Below the pieces are notes generated by a model. That model had not been told where the DNA came from, searched no databases, and worked only from the letters and a program-made list of their open reading frames with translations. From NCBI GenBank assembly GCA_017743275.1, contig JAGHZG010000112.1:1-6111 (forward strand): 6,111 nt of DNA, in the 5' to 3' direction. A program made the position numbers and the translations under genes. Shown here piece by piece: positions 5,615 through 6,111 of the stretch; the first letter of the stretch is position 1; each line of letters begins with the position of its first letter. This stretch comes from Chloroflexota bacterium (GTDB taxonomy: Bacteria > Chloroflexota > Anaerolineae > B4-G1 > DUEL01).

Positions 5615-6026
5615 GGAGAATCCTCCGTTTGTATGCTTCGCGCTGAACCTGAAGGTACGGGAGAAAATCCAGATACTGACGCACAATGCGGGAGTACATC
5701 TCTCCCCGATCGAACTCTTCCGTCTGGTAAACGACCTGATTGAGACGAACGGCTTCGTACTTCAGGACAATGTCGTTGGTATCCAGAAAGACCAGGTCTA
5801 CATCGCAGAATCCCTCCCGGGCCAGGTCGGTGAGCATGTCCAGCCGACGAGCGCGCGCGGCCGGCGAGCGAGGGACCACCGCCAGGTCCAGGTCGCTCTC
5901 CCGATGTGTTCGCCCCTCCGCGGCCGAGCCAAAAAGGTAGACGGCCCGGACCTCCGGATACTTCCGGAAAACCCGCGCCAGTGCATCCAGGTCCTCCTGG
6001 CTTTCCAGCCGTCGTGTGCCGGCCAT
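5568..6026 (-). CDS. mntA: MntA antitoxin, minimal nucleotidyltransferase (AMPylates HepT)
   Basis: The 152-residue protein shows the nucleotidyltransferase core VYLFGSAAEGRTHRESDLDLAV: Gly33-Ser34-x10-Asp45-x-Asp47, with the third acidic residue Asp77 in CDVDLVFLD. These residues are the complete catalytic set of the MNT family. In the known MntA/HepT systems the antitoxin transfers AMP groups onto a tyrosine of HepT, neutralising it, and the two proteins also form a complex. The partner gene follows immediately, overlapping by 47 bases, and carries the target Tyr. The C-terminal part (YLDFLPYLQVQREAYKRRIL) is typical; the last 15 or so residues lie in the overlap and are probably tail. ATG 6026 has a modest site (GGGGATGAG upstream). 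It is the first gene of the cluster visible here. Confidence 0.92.
   Translation of the reverse strand: MAGTRRLESQEDLDALARVFRKYPEVRAVYLFGSAAEGRTHRESDLDLAVVPRSPAARARRLDMLTDLAREGFCDVDLVFLDTNDIVLKYEAVRLNQVVYQTEEFDRGEMYSRIVRQYLDFLPYLQVQREAYKRRILHDSGRGHPQAAEQTG
5622..5626 (-). promoter_or_regulatory. Ribosome binding site of hepT inside the end of mntA
   Basis: GGAGG on the minus strand ends 7 bases before ATG 5614. It lies within the mntA coding sequence and decides the hepT start, allowing toxin translation directly behind the antitoxin. Confidence 0.8.
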
Positions 6027-6111
6027 AAGTTCTCATCCCCAATCAGCCCGACGGTTTTGCACTTTAACAAATTGTTCCGACAATAGCCGAAGAGGTAATT
6101 TGTTTCCCCTC
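6027..6111 (-). promoter_or_regulatory. AT-richer leader ahead of mntA, possible promoter/operator
   Basis: The 85 bases upstream of mntA are visibly richer in A and T than the genes and contain no reading frame I can support. AACAA-A-TTGTT at 6066-6076 is an interrupted palindrome with 5-base arms. I could not place a convincing -35/-10 pair. A promoter with an operator for the toxin-antitoxin pair is plausible by position, but the region may also continue a longer intergenic stretch beyond the window. Confidence 0.3.

Overview
The window is a densely packed stretch of bacterial chromosome. All ten recognisable genes lie on the minus strand and read from right to left. Neighbouring genes overlap or are separated by fewer than 60 bases, and no convincing terminator was seen between them, so they could form one long transcript or a few nested ones. 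Base composition is mostly high GC, reaching about 72% in a 120-base stretch of mnmA. The YtxH-like gene and its small two-helix membrane partner resemble gene pairs I associate with Anaerolineae. Together with the number of MNT/HEPN modules, this suggests a thermophilic or environmental Chloroflexota. That assignment is an inference and is not secure.

Right block (about 6026 to 3124): a complete MntA/HepT toxin-antitoxin pair is followed by mnmA (tRNA-specific 2-thiouridylase), whose ATG overlaps the hepT stop codon. A second nucleotidyltransferase/HEPN pair of a different subfamily comes next. The tRNA thiolation gene is therefore enclosed between two HEPN/MNT modules and is translationally coupled to the first.

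Middle (3111 to 2638): a small protein with two membrane helices, of the DUF948-like type.

Left block (2587 to 124): a Type II restriction-modification system, with a beta-class SPPY methyltransferase and a BglII/BstYI-type endonuclease joined by an ATGA overlap. It is followed by a coiled-coil protein carrying a PD-(D/E)XK nuclease-like domain, encoded over a striking 21-base tandem repeat. The endonuclease gene is much poorer in GC (about 42% in a 120-base stretch) than mnmA, which fits horizontal acquisition. At the far left is the beginning of a YtxH-domain protein, cut by the window edge.

How the parts fit: the window is a small defence or stress island (restriction-modification, two HEPN/MNT modules, an orphan PD-(D/E)XK protein) interwoven with housekeeping genes (mnmA, envelope-stress-like membrane proteins). 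The points most worth following are the coupling of mnmA to a HEPN toxin whose relatives act on tRNA, the DUF3782-like protein carried just behind the restriction enzyme, and the possible insertion of the restriction-modification cassette between two membrane-protein genes that usually sit together.
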